Positions 1 through 8,494 of a stretch of DNA of 42,683 nucleotides are shown here, in pieces. The notes under the pieces were generated by a model. The model searched no databases, was not told the origin of the DNA, and saw nothing but the letters and a program-made list of their open reading frames with translations. The position numbers and the translations under genes were made by a program. Numbering within the stretch: the stretch's first letter is position 1; each line of letters opens with the position of its first letter. This DNA comes from Actinotignum schaalii_C (lineage in GTDB: Bacteria > Actinomycetota > Actinomycetes > Actinomycetales > Actinomycetaceae). The stretch is from the NCBI RefSeq assembly GCF_034119425.1, contig NZ_JAWUEL010000019.1, positions 1 through 42,683 of the forward strand. The letters run 5' to 3'.

Positions 1-137
1 GGGAAGACGGTCTAAACATCCGTAAAGGCCAGATCGGGAGCTAACGACACGCCGTCATTAGACCCACTTTTTGTCTATTAACCCCACAAGCAGCCCCAGA
101 AACGGCATCTCCGCCATCCACTACCTGCGATACAACT

Positions 138-183
138 CAGGCTCGTTTCGACTGCTTAGTACCAAACATTCAAAACGAGCCTG
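138..183. repeat. Inverted repeat downstream of tRNA-His
   Basis: Two 11-base arms (CAGGCTCGTTT at 138-148 and its complement at 173-183) surround a 24-base loop. The element begins 8 bases past the 3' end of the minus-strand tRNA-His. It could be a processing or termination hairpin, but no U-run follows the stem on the minus strand, so it is recorded only as an inverted repeat. I see no gene in bases 1-137. Confidence 0.5.
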
Positions 184-191
184 AACTCTGG

Positions 192-265
192 GGTGGCCAA
201 CGGGGCTTGAACCCGCGACCTCCTGGACCACAACCAGGTGCTCTGCCAGCTGAGCTATGGCCACC
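192..265 (-). tRNA. tRNA-His (anticodon GTG)
   Basis: The minus strand folds as a full cloverleaf. The acceptor stem is GTGGCCA/TGGCCAC, the anticodon arm carries GTG between CTGGTT and the following arm, and the T-arm contains GGGTTCAAGCC. An extra G at 265 opposite C at 192 is the G-1:C73 pair that marks tRNA-His. CCA is not encoded. The nearest gene on either side is more than 190 bases away, so it appears to be a single-gene unit. Confidence 0.96.
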
Positions 266-458
266 ATTTCGGCGAAAGAACGCCGATAAACAACTATAGC
301 CGGTCACCGCGCGCAAAGACAATTCCGCGGCGGTGATAGCGGCCACGTTGTGAGCCGGATCGGCGCGCCGCCCGGCTGCGCCGTCGTACCTCAGTCGCGT
401 TTATTAGCGGGAGCGAAAGCTGCGCCGTCGTGCTACAACCGCGCCGCCCGTGACCGAA

Positions 459-1382
459 CTACCAGGCCGTGCGCACCGCAATCGCGTCCGCGAAACGGTT
501 GAGGTGACTCTCATCCAGCGACAGGTACAGCGAGCCGTCGATAAGGGAAATCTCCATAACGTAAAACTCGTTCGGGTCCCCCGGAGCGGCCGGCACGATG
601 TCCACGCGGTTGAAGAGCAGCAGGTGGTCACGCCCGGTATGCTCGCGAATGAGCCCGTGCAGCACATTGCGCACCCGCTCACCCCAACGCCATTCCGATT
701 CGCGCGCCTCTGAAACAGAGACGACTTCTTCCTGGATTTGATCCGCGCTACGGAAACGCGGGTGGAGCAGCGGAGCCTTTTCCACCCGGTAGGAAGCCAG
801 GCCGTTGAGGAAGATCAGTGAAACCTCACCGGTGCGGTCAATATTCTCCAGGTAGCGCTGCACCATGACGCTGCGGCCCTTCGCAAGCTCGTGCTGCGCA
901 TGCAGAATCGCCTGGGAGCGCGAAGCCGGATCGGTGGCGGTATAACGCCCCGTACCGCGCCCACCCGAAGACACCGCGGGCTTGACCACGAAATCACCGT
1001 GCGCTGGGAAACGGGTATGAACCTGGTGTTTCGTGAGGTTTTCCTCTGGTTCCAGCCAGGTAGTGGGAATGGTGGGCAAACCCGCCGCTTCCAATTCCCG
1101 CAGGTAATGCTTATCGGAATTCCACGCCATAATATCGGCGTGGTTGAGAATCCGCGGAACTGAGCGGGCCCACGAAATGAAGGCCTGCGGATCGCGCCCG
1201 TAATCACGAACTGAGCGGACAACGACAACTCCGGCGTCGTTCCAGTCGTAATCGGGATCGTTCCACGCTACAACGCGCGGTTCGATATGGCGCTCACGCA
1301 GGGCATCGGGCAGACCGGCCTCGTCCACGTCGAGCTTCGGTAAGTCTTTGCTCGTTGCAAGAGTAACAATGGGATCAGACAC
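459..1382 (-). CDS. ATP-grasp domain protein (RimK/glutathione-synthetase-like)
   Basis: A 307-residue protein. Its middle and C-terminal parts carry ATP-grasp features: GDFVVKPAVSSGGRGTG is the flexible phosphate-binding loop, MVQRYLENI is the hinge region that contacts adenine, and YVMEISLIDGSLYL near the C-terminus supplies the metal-binding acidic residues. Family knowledge suggests ATP-dependent ligation of a carboxylate to an amine or thiol in the cytosol. The substrate cannot be read from the sequence. Members of this type resemble DcsG and glutathione-synthetase-like proteins of Actinobacteria. The gene is divergent from the transporter gene at 1414, and the two starts are only about 30 bases apart, so their promoters must overlap. 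There is no operon partner downstream. Confidence 0.8.
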   Translation of the reverse strand: MSDPIVTLATSKDLPKLDVDEAGLPDALRERHIEPRVVAWNDPDYDWNDAGVVVVRSVRDYGRDPQAFISWARSVPRILNHADIMAWNSDKHYLRELEAAGLPTIPTTWLEPEENLTKHQVHTRFPAHGDFVVKPAVSSGGRGTGRYTATDPASRSQAILHAQHELAKGRSVMVQRYLENIDRTGEVSLIFLNGLASYRVEKAPLLHPRFRSADQIQEEVVSVSEARESEWRWGERVRNVLHGLIREHTGRDHLLLFNRVDIVPAAPGDPNEFYVMEISLIDGSLYLSLDESHLNRFADAIAVRTAW

Positions 1383-1413
1383 ACTCTTACTCTACCCCGG
1401 CTAGTCTTATGGC

Positions 1414-2985
1414 GTGGCGATCCTTGACTCTTCCCCGTTACTAACAATTTTCGTTGTGGTGGCCCTCGGCTCCATTCTCGGTGCGATTCCGCTGGGTCGG
1501 ATACGTATCGGCGCGGCCGGCGCACTCTTTGTGGGTTTGGCCATGTCCGCGCGCTTCCCCGAGCTCGGGGCTGGTATGGACGTGGTGCAGTCCCTCGGGC
1601 TCGCGCTTTTCGTCTACACCGTGGGTATCGCTTCGGGCGCGGCGTTTTTCGCGCAGCTGCGCCGCAATCTCTCCTTGCTTTTAGCTTCTGTGGTAGTGGT
1701 TTTCCTCGCCGCGGGCACCGCCCTGGTGATGGGCATTCTTTTCGGCATCGAACGGCCGTTTTTAGCGGGCCTTTTCACAGGTGCGACGACGGCGGCACCG
1801 GCTCTCGCCACCGCCACCCGACTCACAGACGGCTCCACGCAGCCCGCCATCGGGTATGCCTTCGGGTATCCCCTGGCTGTCATTATCGGCATTATCCTGG
1901 TTTCCCTCATCGTGGGCCGTGCTTGGCCGGGACTGCGCGATACTCCTTCTCTGGCCGGGACACTGCTCGATCCGCGCACCATCACCGTGGAACACCCCAT
2001 GAACCTGCGCGATATCCCCGAATGGGCCGACGGCCGGGTACGCGTCTCGTATTTGCGACGCGGCGGGCGGGTACGAGTGGCACTGCCCGGTGAGGATCTT
2101 GAGGTAGGGGACGACGTCGTTGTTGTTGGTCTGGCGGCGGATGTGGAGGCGGCAGCCGCGCACCTCGGGCACTTGCGAAATGACCATCTGGCTGATGATC
2201 GCAGCCACGTGGATTTCAACCGCCTGGTGGTTTCTAACCCGGATGTGGCGGCGCGCTCCATCGGGGAACTCAATCTGCCCGCCAAATACGGCGCGGTGGT
2301 GACCCGGGTACGGCGCGGGGACCTGGAGCTGCTGGCCCGCGACGATTTTATTCTGGAGCCGGGCGACCGGGTGACCGTGGTGGCCCCGCGCGAACGCTGG
2401 GATGCCATAGCTGATCTTTTCGGGGATTCCGAACGTTCAATTTCGGAGATCGACGTGCTGAGTTTATCGGTGGGCATGGTGGCCGGGCTGCTCCTCGGTT
2501 TCGTTACCTTCCCGCTGCCCGGCGGCCAGGTATTCCAGCTGGGTACCGCGGCCGGCCCGCTGATCGCGGGAATGTTCTTGGGCGCGGCGCGGCGCACCGG
2601 ACCTTTTGTGTGGGCCATGCCGGAGGCGGCAAATCTGACGATGCGCCAACTGGGACTCACCCTGTTTTTAGCTGCCCTGGGGCTGACGGCCGGGCCCGGC
2701 TTCGCGCAGATTGTGCTTTCTCCGCAGGCGGTGGGCGCAGCGGTGACGGTCTGCGTGATCACGCTGGTCTCCTGCGCGGCGTTGCTGGTGGCGGGCGCCT
2801 GGGTACTCCGACTTTCTGCACCCCGTACCGCCGGTGCAATCGCCGGTTTCCTGGGCCAGCCGGCGGTCCTGGACGCGGCTACCTCTCGGGTGGGCGACGA
2901 GCGCATTGATAATGCCTACGCAACGCTCTTCGCTTTCTCGATAGTGGTGAAGATTTTCCTGGTGCCGGCGGTACTGGTGCTCTAG
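1414..2985 (+). CDS. AspT/YidE-family transporter with two RCK_C (TrkA-C) domains
   Basis: A 523-residue membrane protein with the three-part plan of the aspartate:alanine exchanger / YidE-YbjL family. Residues about 1-170 form five hydrophobic helices. Residues about 190-340 form a soluble loop holding two TrkA-C-like domains, each with a strand pattern such as GDDVVVVG or GDRVTVVAP. Residues about 350-523 form five more helices. The family exchanges dicarboxylates or amino acids across the cytoplasmic membrane; the substrate here is unknown. The GTG start at 1414 is preferred because it places the first helix at the N-terminus, and the family length (about 520-560) agrees. Translation may be leaderless or use a weak ribosome site, since no clear GGAGG precedes it. 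Confidence 0.85.
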   Translation: MAILDSSPLLTIFVVVALGSILGAIPLGRIRIGAAGALFVGLAMSARFPELGAGMDVVQSLGLALFVYTVGIASGAAFFAQLRRNLSLLLASVVVVFLAAGTALVMGILFGIERPFLAGLFTGATTAAPALATATRLTDGSTQPAIGYAFGYPLAVIIGIILVSLIVGRAWPGLRDTPSLAGTLLDPRTITVEHPMNLRDIPEWADGRVRVSYLRRGGRVRVALPGEDLEVGDDVVVVGLAADVEAAAAHLGHLRNDHLADDRSHVDFNRLVVSNPDVAARSIGELNLPAKYGAVVTRVRRGDLELLARDDFILEPGDRVTVVAPRERWDAIADLFGDSERSISEIDVLSLSVGMVAGLLLGFVTFPLPGGQVFQLGTAAGPLIAGMFLGAARRTGPFVWAMPEAANLTMRQLGLTLFLAALGLTAGPGFAQIVLSPQAVGAAVTVCVITLVSCAALLVAGAWVLRLSAPRTAGAIAGFLGQPAVLDAATSRVGDERIDNAYATLFAFSIVVKIFLVPAVLVL

Positions 2986-3136
2986 CAAACCGGAGCACCG
3001 CGGTGGCGACCGACAGGCAAACGTGAGCCGCGGCGTGGAAACGAGTGGGCGGGCCGGGCGGCGGCGTCGTACCGCAGCTAAAGTAGGGAAGAAGATTCGG
3101 AACCGTTTCCGGAACGTACAGGAAGTGAGGCGTGAC

Positions 3137-3568
3137 ATGCGCGATATGATGCGCAAGACGACGGCGGGCGCAGCGGCGCTGTTTCTGGCGGGAGCGGGGG
3201 CGCTCCTGCTAGGCGGATGCGATGCCGCTGAGACGACCGAGGCCGGGAGTTTTATGCGGCAGGCGGGGGCGTCGATGTATGTGGTGAGCGTGGACGGACG
3301 CGAGCTGATCTCCAAGGTGGTGGATTGCAGCGGCGGAGAATCCCAAGTGATGACCGGCACTTTCGAACCCGCTAACAACCTCGTCACCTGGAAGGATGTT
3401 GATGGTAAGAAGATCGGAACTTCGGTAGCGCATTTCGCTGAGGACGGGAAGAGTATCACGCTGGCCGATGAGGCCACCCCGAATGCCGGTGCCACCTACG
3501 TGCGCGAAGGCACGCCGGAAGCCGAGCTCATGGCGCGCGGGCAAAAGAGCGAGTGCGCGCCGAAGTAA
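3137..3568 (+). CDS. Small secreted lipoprotein, function unknown
   Basis: A 143-residue protein with a clear type II signal peptide: charged start MRDMMRK, hydrophobic stretch, and lipobox LGGC with Cys28 as the lipidation site. The ATG at 3137 is chosen over an in-frame ATG at 3023 because AGGAAGTGAGG lies just upstream and the signal peptide then starts at the N-terminus. The mature part (about 115 residues) has no motif I recognise. Its spacing of hydrophobic and glycine residues, with a cysteine pair at VVDCSGG and SECAPK near the end, would fit a small beta-rich extracytoplasmic domain. It is followed by a strong terminator shared with hsp20. Confidence 0.75.
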   Translation: MRDMMRKTTAGAAALFLAGAGALLLGGCDAAETTEAGSFMRQAGASMYVVSVDGRELISKVVDCSGGESQVMTGTFEPANNLVTWKDVDGKKIGTSVAHFAEDGKSITLADEATPNAGATYVREGTPEAELMARGQKSECAPK

Positions 3569-3587
3569 TACTACGCGCGCATAAAAA

Positions 3588-3617
3588 CGGGGCCCTTCTC
3601 TATTGAGAGGAGCCCCG
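3588..3617. terminator. Bidirectional terminator between lipoprotein gene and hsp20
   Basis: A GC-rich stem (CGGGGC-CC-TTCTC pairing with GAGAGG-A-GCCCCG) around a TATT loop lies between two convergent genes. An A-run (AAAA at 3583-3586) gives a U-tail for minus-strand transcripts, and a T-rich tail follows on the plus side. It should stop transcription from both directions. Confidence 0.75.
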
Positions 3618-3635
3618 CTTCACTATTAAATTGGT

Positions 3636-4097
3636 TTACTTCTCAGCGGAGTCAGTTTCCGTGGCGCGCTTGCCTGAACCAATCTGAACCTTGCGACCCT
3701 GCGACCCCGCGGTGGTCTTCACCGTGACAGTGAGCACGCCATCGCTGAGATTTGCATCCACCGTGGTGGTATCCACCGCCTGATCGAAGCCCAGGCTGCG
3801 GGAGACGGACCGCGTGCGCGTACCGCCCTCGATTTCTTCTTCCTGCGAAGCCTTGAGGGTAATGTGATCCGGGTAAACGTTGAGGTCAATATCTTCCGCA
3901 GCGAAACCGGGAACATCGAAGAGGACTTCGTAGCCATCTTCAGTTTGCTTGAGCTGCGAACGGTATTGCAGCGCAAGATCCTCCAGATCGGAACGCCGCC
4001 CGTTCACCACCCGAGTGGGAACGGCAAAAAATCCATCAAAGGGGCTGAGGAACCGGTCCACCGCGTTAGACACCGTGCGATCAATATCGTATGCCAT
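3636..4097 (-). CDS. Hsp20 / alpha-crystallin small heat-shock protein
   Basis: A 153-residue cytosolic ATP-independent chaperone that holds unfolding proteins for refolding by DnaK. The alpha-crystallin domain spans about residues 48-128 and ends in GVLTVTVKT, the signature strand of the family. A C-terminal V-Q-I (137-139) matches the I/V-x-I/V motif that docks subunits into oligomers. The start at 4097 is chosen because AAGGA precedes it and because the 30 extra residues of a longer frame lack family character. A HAIR-type operator lies about 145 bases upstream, so control by HspR is likely. It converges on the lipoprotein gene through a shared terminator. Confidence 0.93.
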   Translation of the reverse strand: MAYDIDRTVSNAVDRFLSPFDGFFAVPTRVVNGRRSDLEDLALQYRSQLKQTEDGYEVLFDVPGFAAEDIDLNVYPDHITLKASQEEEIEGGTRTRSVSRSLGFDQAVDTTTVDANLSDGVLTVTVKTTAGSQGRKVQIGSGKRATETDSAEK

Positions 4098-4240
4098 GGT
4101 CAATCCTTCTTTCACTTCTATGAACGACGACGCCGCGCGCCTTTCGGCGCCCGGGCCTATCGCCCTGACATCAATCCCAACCCCCACAGGCTTATCTTTG
4201 TTCCGCTCATATGTAATTGTTCACTCTAGGCTCAATAGTA

Positions 4241-4261
4241 GTTGAGTCAATAGCACTCAGC
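4241..4261. promoter_or_regulatory. HAIR-like HspR operator upstream of hsp20
   Basis: The sequence GTTGAGT-N7-ACTCAGC matches the HspR inverted-repeat consensus (CTTGAGT-N7-ACTCAAG) with three mismatches at the outer positions. The core TGAGT-N7-ACTCA is perfect. It lies upstream of hsp20 on the minus strand. A partly overlapping second dyad, CTCAA-N6-TTGAG at 4231-4246, extends the site. HspR represses heat-shock genes in Actinobacteria; that it acts here is inference. Confidence 0.7.
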
Positions 4262-4323
4262 TTTGGAGAGCGTAGATATCGCAAGCCTGCGAATGTATGG
4301 CACAGCGATCATCGCACCGCACA

Positions 4324-4764
4324 TCACTGACCGCGGCGAACATCGCGAATGAAAGCACCGAAGAACAGCAGTCCCGCGGCGGCCAGGGCAGCCCCCAATC
4401 CAGTGTAGAAAAAGGCAATGAAGAAGTCGGGCAGCACTCCGCTGATGCGCAGGCCAATTCCGCCACCCATCATGATGGCCATAACAAGGTAGGAGCGCAG
4501 ATCAAAGAAATGCCACAAGGGTCGCGCTGGCCGGGGATGGGAGCGAATGCGCCGAATATGCTTCCCGGCAACCTTGGTGAACATTGCCCCAAAGGCGGCA
4601 AAAACGAGCGGGGGCAGCAGGCAGATCCACGGCGCACCCACGGTAGAACCCGCAAAACTCTCCACTCCAATGCGCGCGACATTCACTCCCGCCAGGCACC
4701 ACACCCCGCCCGCGACCGCAATCAAGCCACTCTTAGAAATCTGAAAATAGGGACAGTCACTCAT
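4324..4764 (-). CDS. Small four-helix membrane protein, function unknown
   Basis: A 146-residue protein with four hydrophobic helices: about residues 12-32 (ending in a WCLAGVNVARIG-type segment), 45-65, 92-108 and 112-138. A short basic cytoplasmic segment (HIRRIRSHPRP) separates helices two and three. The start at 4764 follows a good GGAGG ribosome site; the longer open frame back to 5025 would read through a tRNA gene and is rejected. I recall similar hypothetical membrane proteins in Firmicutes and Actinobacteria but cannot assign a role. A palindrome 36 bases upstream may be an operator. Confidence 0.65.
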   Translation of the reverse strand: MSDCPYFQISKSGLIAVAGGVWCLAGVNVARIGVESFAGSTVGAPWICLLPPLVFAAFGAMFTKVAGKHIRRIRSHPRPARPLWHFFDLRSYLVMAIMMGGGIGLRISGVLPDFFIAFFYTGLGAALAAAGLLFFGAFIRDVRRGQ

Positions 4765-4800
4765 CAATACTCCTCCACTTAGTCCACCCTCAAGAATAAC

Positions 4801-4814
4801 GCGACAGGTGTCGC
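4801..4814. promoter_or_regulatory. Perfect dyad upstream of the membrane-protein gene
   Basis: GCGACA-GG-TGTCGC is a 14-base inverted repeat located 36 bases before the start codon of the minus-strand membrane protein. Its position suits a repressor site. No regulator is identified. Confidence 0.4.
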
Positions 4815-4963
4815 TTAGATGGTTATCGGGTAGATCCGCAATTTCGCCCTGTGCGTAGCAGGAACAGGCTTCTAACACGGCCTGCTCAGATGCATTGGAT
4901 GGAGGTAGACGGAGTATTGTACCCCGGGTAGAATGTGCCCGTAGCCAATTTTGGCATGAAAAA

Positions 4964-4987
4964 GCTCCGCAGCCGAAGCTGCGGAGC
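4964..4987 (-). terminator. Rho-independent terminator of tRNA-Lys
   Basis: A perfect 10-bp stem GCTCCGCAGC/GCTGCGGAGC closes on a TTCG tetraloop (minus strand) and is followed by five Ts. It starts 6 bases past the end of the tRNA-Lys gene. Confidence 0.9.
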
Positions 4988-4993
4988 GGATTG

Positions 4994-5066
<73 letters not shown>

Positions 5067-5329
5067 TCGTTATTCTTTTATGTTCGCCGCCCGCGGCGAC
5101 GAATAGATACTTTACCCAGGGTTACCACCCAGCGCAAGTTCAGAAGCCTACCTGATGCTGTTTCCTCCCTCACACCACCTTCCCAACTACCGCATAGGCG
5201 CGAGATGCCGCGCTTTTCGCCGTCCTACCAACGGTATCCCGCGCGATTGCGGCAACCCTTAACCCGGAGATTAAGGGTCTATGGGCACTTGCCCGGCGCG
5301 ACATCGCACCCTCCCCGTTTCCGCGCCCC
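5067..5329. other. Trailer-side flank of CRISPR array 1; no gene seen
   Basis: This stretch between tRNA-Lys and the degenerate terminal repeat holds no convincing gene. Two inverted repeats stand out: CGCCGC/GCGGCG near 5085-5098 flanked by TATTC/GAATA, and CCCTTAA/TTAAGGG at 5256-5277. The second could end the leftward array transcript, though no U-run follows it. Confidence 0.5.
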
Positions 5330-8300
5330 TGCACCACCCTCGCTCACGCAGGGAAGAGACCAGCTTGGTGACGGTAACCGTCTGCCCCGCGGAATTACCC
5401 CCGCTCGCGCGGGGAAGAGTCACCGATGGCGACCTAGGCCAGTGGACGGTAGGAATTACCCCCGCTCGTGCGGGGAAGAGCCATCGAACCAGACACCACC
5501 AGCCGCGTAATCGGAATTACCCCCGCTCGTGCGGGGAAGAGTTTCATCCACCCACTTGGCGGTTACATCGCCGGGAATTACCCCCGCTCGTGCGGGGAAG
5601 AGCTCAGGATTTTCTGAGGTAGCTCCTTCACCCAGGAATTACCCCCGCTCGTGCGGGGAAGAGCTGATCTGCTGGATACCACACCGGCCGCGCTGGGAAT
5701 TACCCCCGCTCGTGCGGGGAAGAGTGAGCCGTTCTTTCCCGCCCTTGCCATGCACGAGAATTACCCCCGCTCGTGCGGGGAAGAGGCAGCGGCGCGATAC
5801 ACCCGCCCCTCATCGGTAGAATTACCCCCGCTCGTGCGGGGAAGAGCGCTGGAACTTTCCAGCACGTCATATACTTCCGGAATTACCCCCGCTCGTGCGG
5901 GGAAGAGACCGCCGCAGCGCGATCATCGATTACGCGGGCGGAATTACCCCCGCTCGTGCGGGGAAGAGAGAAAGCGGGAAGAAAGCCGGGGATGCCATCG
6001 GGAATTACCCCCGCTCGTGCGGGGAAGAGGCCGGGGGTGCCACGTGGGAAGTCCAAATCTTGGAATTACCCCCGCTCGTGCGGGGAAGAGTCAAAGGCAC
6101 CCGCGCGGCCCTCGCGGCCCTCGGAATTACCCCCGCTCGTGCGGGGAAGAGGCTTGCCGGCGGCGCTGGTGGAGTCACCAAATGGAATTACCCCCGCTCG
6201 TGCGGGGAAGAGGCGCGCATGGAAAGGGCGGTAAAGATAGGATCAGAATTACCCCCGCTCGTGCGGGGAAGAGAACGCAGCGTTGAAACTCATACCCATT
6301 TCCGCGGAATTACCCCCGCTCGTGCGGGGAAGAGACTCTGGATAAGAATCGCGCGGTCGCGGCTCAGGAATTACCCCCGCTCGTGCGGGGAAGAGTCCTC
6401 CCATTTTATTTCTTTCATTTTCCACTCAGAATTACCCCCGCTCGTGCGGGGAAGAGTCGGGATGACGGGCGGCTTCCGGATCCGGATTGGAATTACCCCC
6501 GCTCGTGCGGGGAAGAGCATATTGCGCGGCTTCTTCGTCAGTAATCGCGGGAATTACCCCCGCTCGTGCGGGGAAGAGTAGCGGGCCTCTAGGCGCGATG
6601 CGCGCTCGCCGGAATTACCCCCGCTCGTGCGGGGAAGAGTACACACACCTTGACTATACGGCGCTACTACTGGAATTACCCCCGCTCGTGCGGGGAAGAG
6701 CCATACTGGCACCGTTATCATGCCTCGGGGTGGGAATTACCCCCGCTCGTGCGGGGAAGAGGTCCCTAGCGCACCAGCAATCGCGCAAAGGTGGGAATTA
6801 CCCCCGCTCGTGCGGGGAAGAGTCCCCGTCTACACGGAAGACATTCTGGCGGCTGGAATTACCCCCGCTCGTGCGGGGAAGAGCGCACAATAGCGGGCGG
6901 CTCTTTGATTAGCTCAGAATTACCCCCGCTCGTGCGGGGAAGAGCGCACAATAGCGGGCGGCTCTTTGATTAGCTCAGAATTACCCCCGCTCGTGCGGGG
7001 AAGAGCGCACAATAGCGGGCGGCTCTTTGATTAGCTCAGAATTACCCCCGCTCGTGCGGGGAAGAGTTTCGATAGCATTGCTAATCCACTCTGGAACGGG
7101 AATTACCCCCGCTTGTGCGGGGAAGAGCCTCAAGGGGTCGGCTCAAAACAAAAGGAAAAAGAATTACCCCCGCTTGTGCGGGGAAGAGGCAGCAGCATCA
7201 TTAAACTGCCGACTCCAAGCGGAATTACCCCCGCTTGTGCGGGGAAGAGGCAGCAGCATCATTAAACTGCCGACTCCAAGCGGAATTACCCCCGCTTGTG
7301 CGGGGAAGAGATTTTATTAAGCTTCTTTTTCCCTTCCGGGCTAGAATTACCCCCGCTTGTGCGGGGAAGAGATCATCGCCGGCGGTATCGGAGCGGGTGA
7401 GGAGGAATTACCCCCGCTTGTGCGGGGAAGAGCTACCCGCCCGGCGCGGGTAGCTAACCTGACAGGAATTACCCCCGCTTGTGCGGGGAAGAGTAAGGCC
7501 GTTTACTGTGAGTGCGGCCGCTGTGGGAATTACCCCCGCTTGTGCGGGGAAGAGGCGCGGGTCACCATTCGCCGCGGCCTTAATATAGAATTACCCCCGC
7601 TTGTGCGGGGAAGAGCCAAGCAGCGCGAGCCGCGACTGCCGGAGCTTAGAATTACCCCCGCTTGTGCGGGGAAGAGGTCATGATGCCCTGCGCTACCTTA
7701 ATGGCCGCGGAATTACCCCCGCTTGTGCGGGGAAGAGCGATGGGTCAGATGGTGGTGTCTGATGTGGTGAGAATTACCCCCGCTTGTGCGGGGAAGAGAT
7801 ATTATTCCCGATGAACTTAACCGGCGATTTGGAATTACCCCCGCTTGTGCGGGGAAGAGGGACTAACGACCTAACGGAGCTTTGGGAAAAAGGAATTACC
7901 CCCGCTTGTGCGGGGAAGAGGCGGTGGCTGTATATTGCGGCCCCCGATAATAGGAATTACCCCCGCTTGTGCGGGGAAGAGCGGATTCTAAGAAACCGGA
8001 TTACATAACCGAAGGAATTACCCCCGCTTGTGCGGGGAAGAGCATTCACGAGGCGGATGTGCGGGCCGGTACTGGGAATTACCCCCGCTTGTGCGGGGAA
8101 GAGCGAGGCATAGCACGCGATCCAGGCCATATGAACGAATTACCCCCGCTTGTGCGGGGAAGAGATATCAAGCCCAGCTTCTTGGAAATAGCCCTGGGAA
8201 TTACCCCCGCTTGTGCGGGGAAGAGATATCAAGCCCAGCTTCTTGGAAATAGCCCTGGGAATTACCCCCGCTTGTGCGGGGAAGAGATATCAAGCCCAGC

Positions 8301-8347
8301 TTCTTGGAAATAGCCCTGGGAATTACCCCCGCTTGTGCGGGGAAGAG
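5330..8347 (-). CRISPR. CRISPR array 1, type I-E, 49 canonical repeats plus one degenerate
   Basis: Repeats of 29 bases start every 61 bases from 5391 to 8319 (48 equal steps), giving 32-base spacers. On the plus strand each repeat reads GGAATTACCCCCGC...GCGGGGAAGAG, the reverse of the crRNA sense used by type I-E systems, in which the 5' handle after the hairpin is GTAATTCC. The array is therefore transcribed on the minus strand from the leader at the right. A degenerate repeat at 5330-5358 (CACCCTCGCTCACGCAGGG core) is the oldest, trailer end. The repeat loop changes along the array: GCTCGCG in repeat 1, GCTCGTG in repeats 2-28, GCTTGTG in repeats 29-49. One spacer is present three times (6884, 6945, 7006), one twice (7189, 7250) and one three times (8165, 8226, 8287). 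I matched no spacer to a target. Confidence 0.98.
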
Positions 8348-8494
8348 ACTGGCTGACCTGGTTGTTTATCGGTTGCGGGCCCGGAAATCGCAATGGAACA
8401 GAGTTCCAGATTTGCGGCTCTCCGGGAAATGTGCCGGTACGCCGGATACTACAACCACACCAGTTCCCACGTCTCAAATCTAGCTTATTTCACC
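8348..8494 (-). promoter_or_regulatory. Leader of CRISPR array 1
   Basis: This segment is closely similar, on the minus strand, to the leader of array 2 (26363-26509) along its full length. It includes an identical block of about 39 bases containing the dyad TGGAACTCTGTTCCA (plus-strand position 8394-8408). In both leaders the dyad ends exactly 46 bases before the first repeat. It should hold the array promoter and the sites that direct Cas1-Cas2 integration at the first repeat. Confidence 0.88.

Noticed and set aside
1614..2906. Long minus-strand open frame within the transporter gene
   Set aside because: It is a GC-rich antisense shadow with Ser/Arg/Pro-rich composition; the plus strand encodes a full membrane protein.
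5205..8313. Many long open frames across array 1 with repeated peptide NYPRSCGEE / ELPPLVRGR
   Set aside because: They are translations of CRISPR repeats; the 61-base period shifts frame each unit, so the same peptides appear in all three frames.
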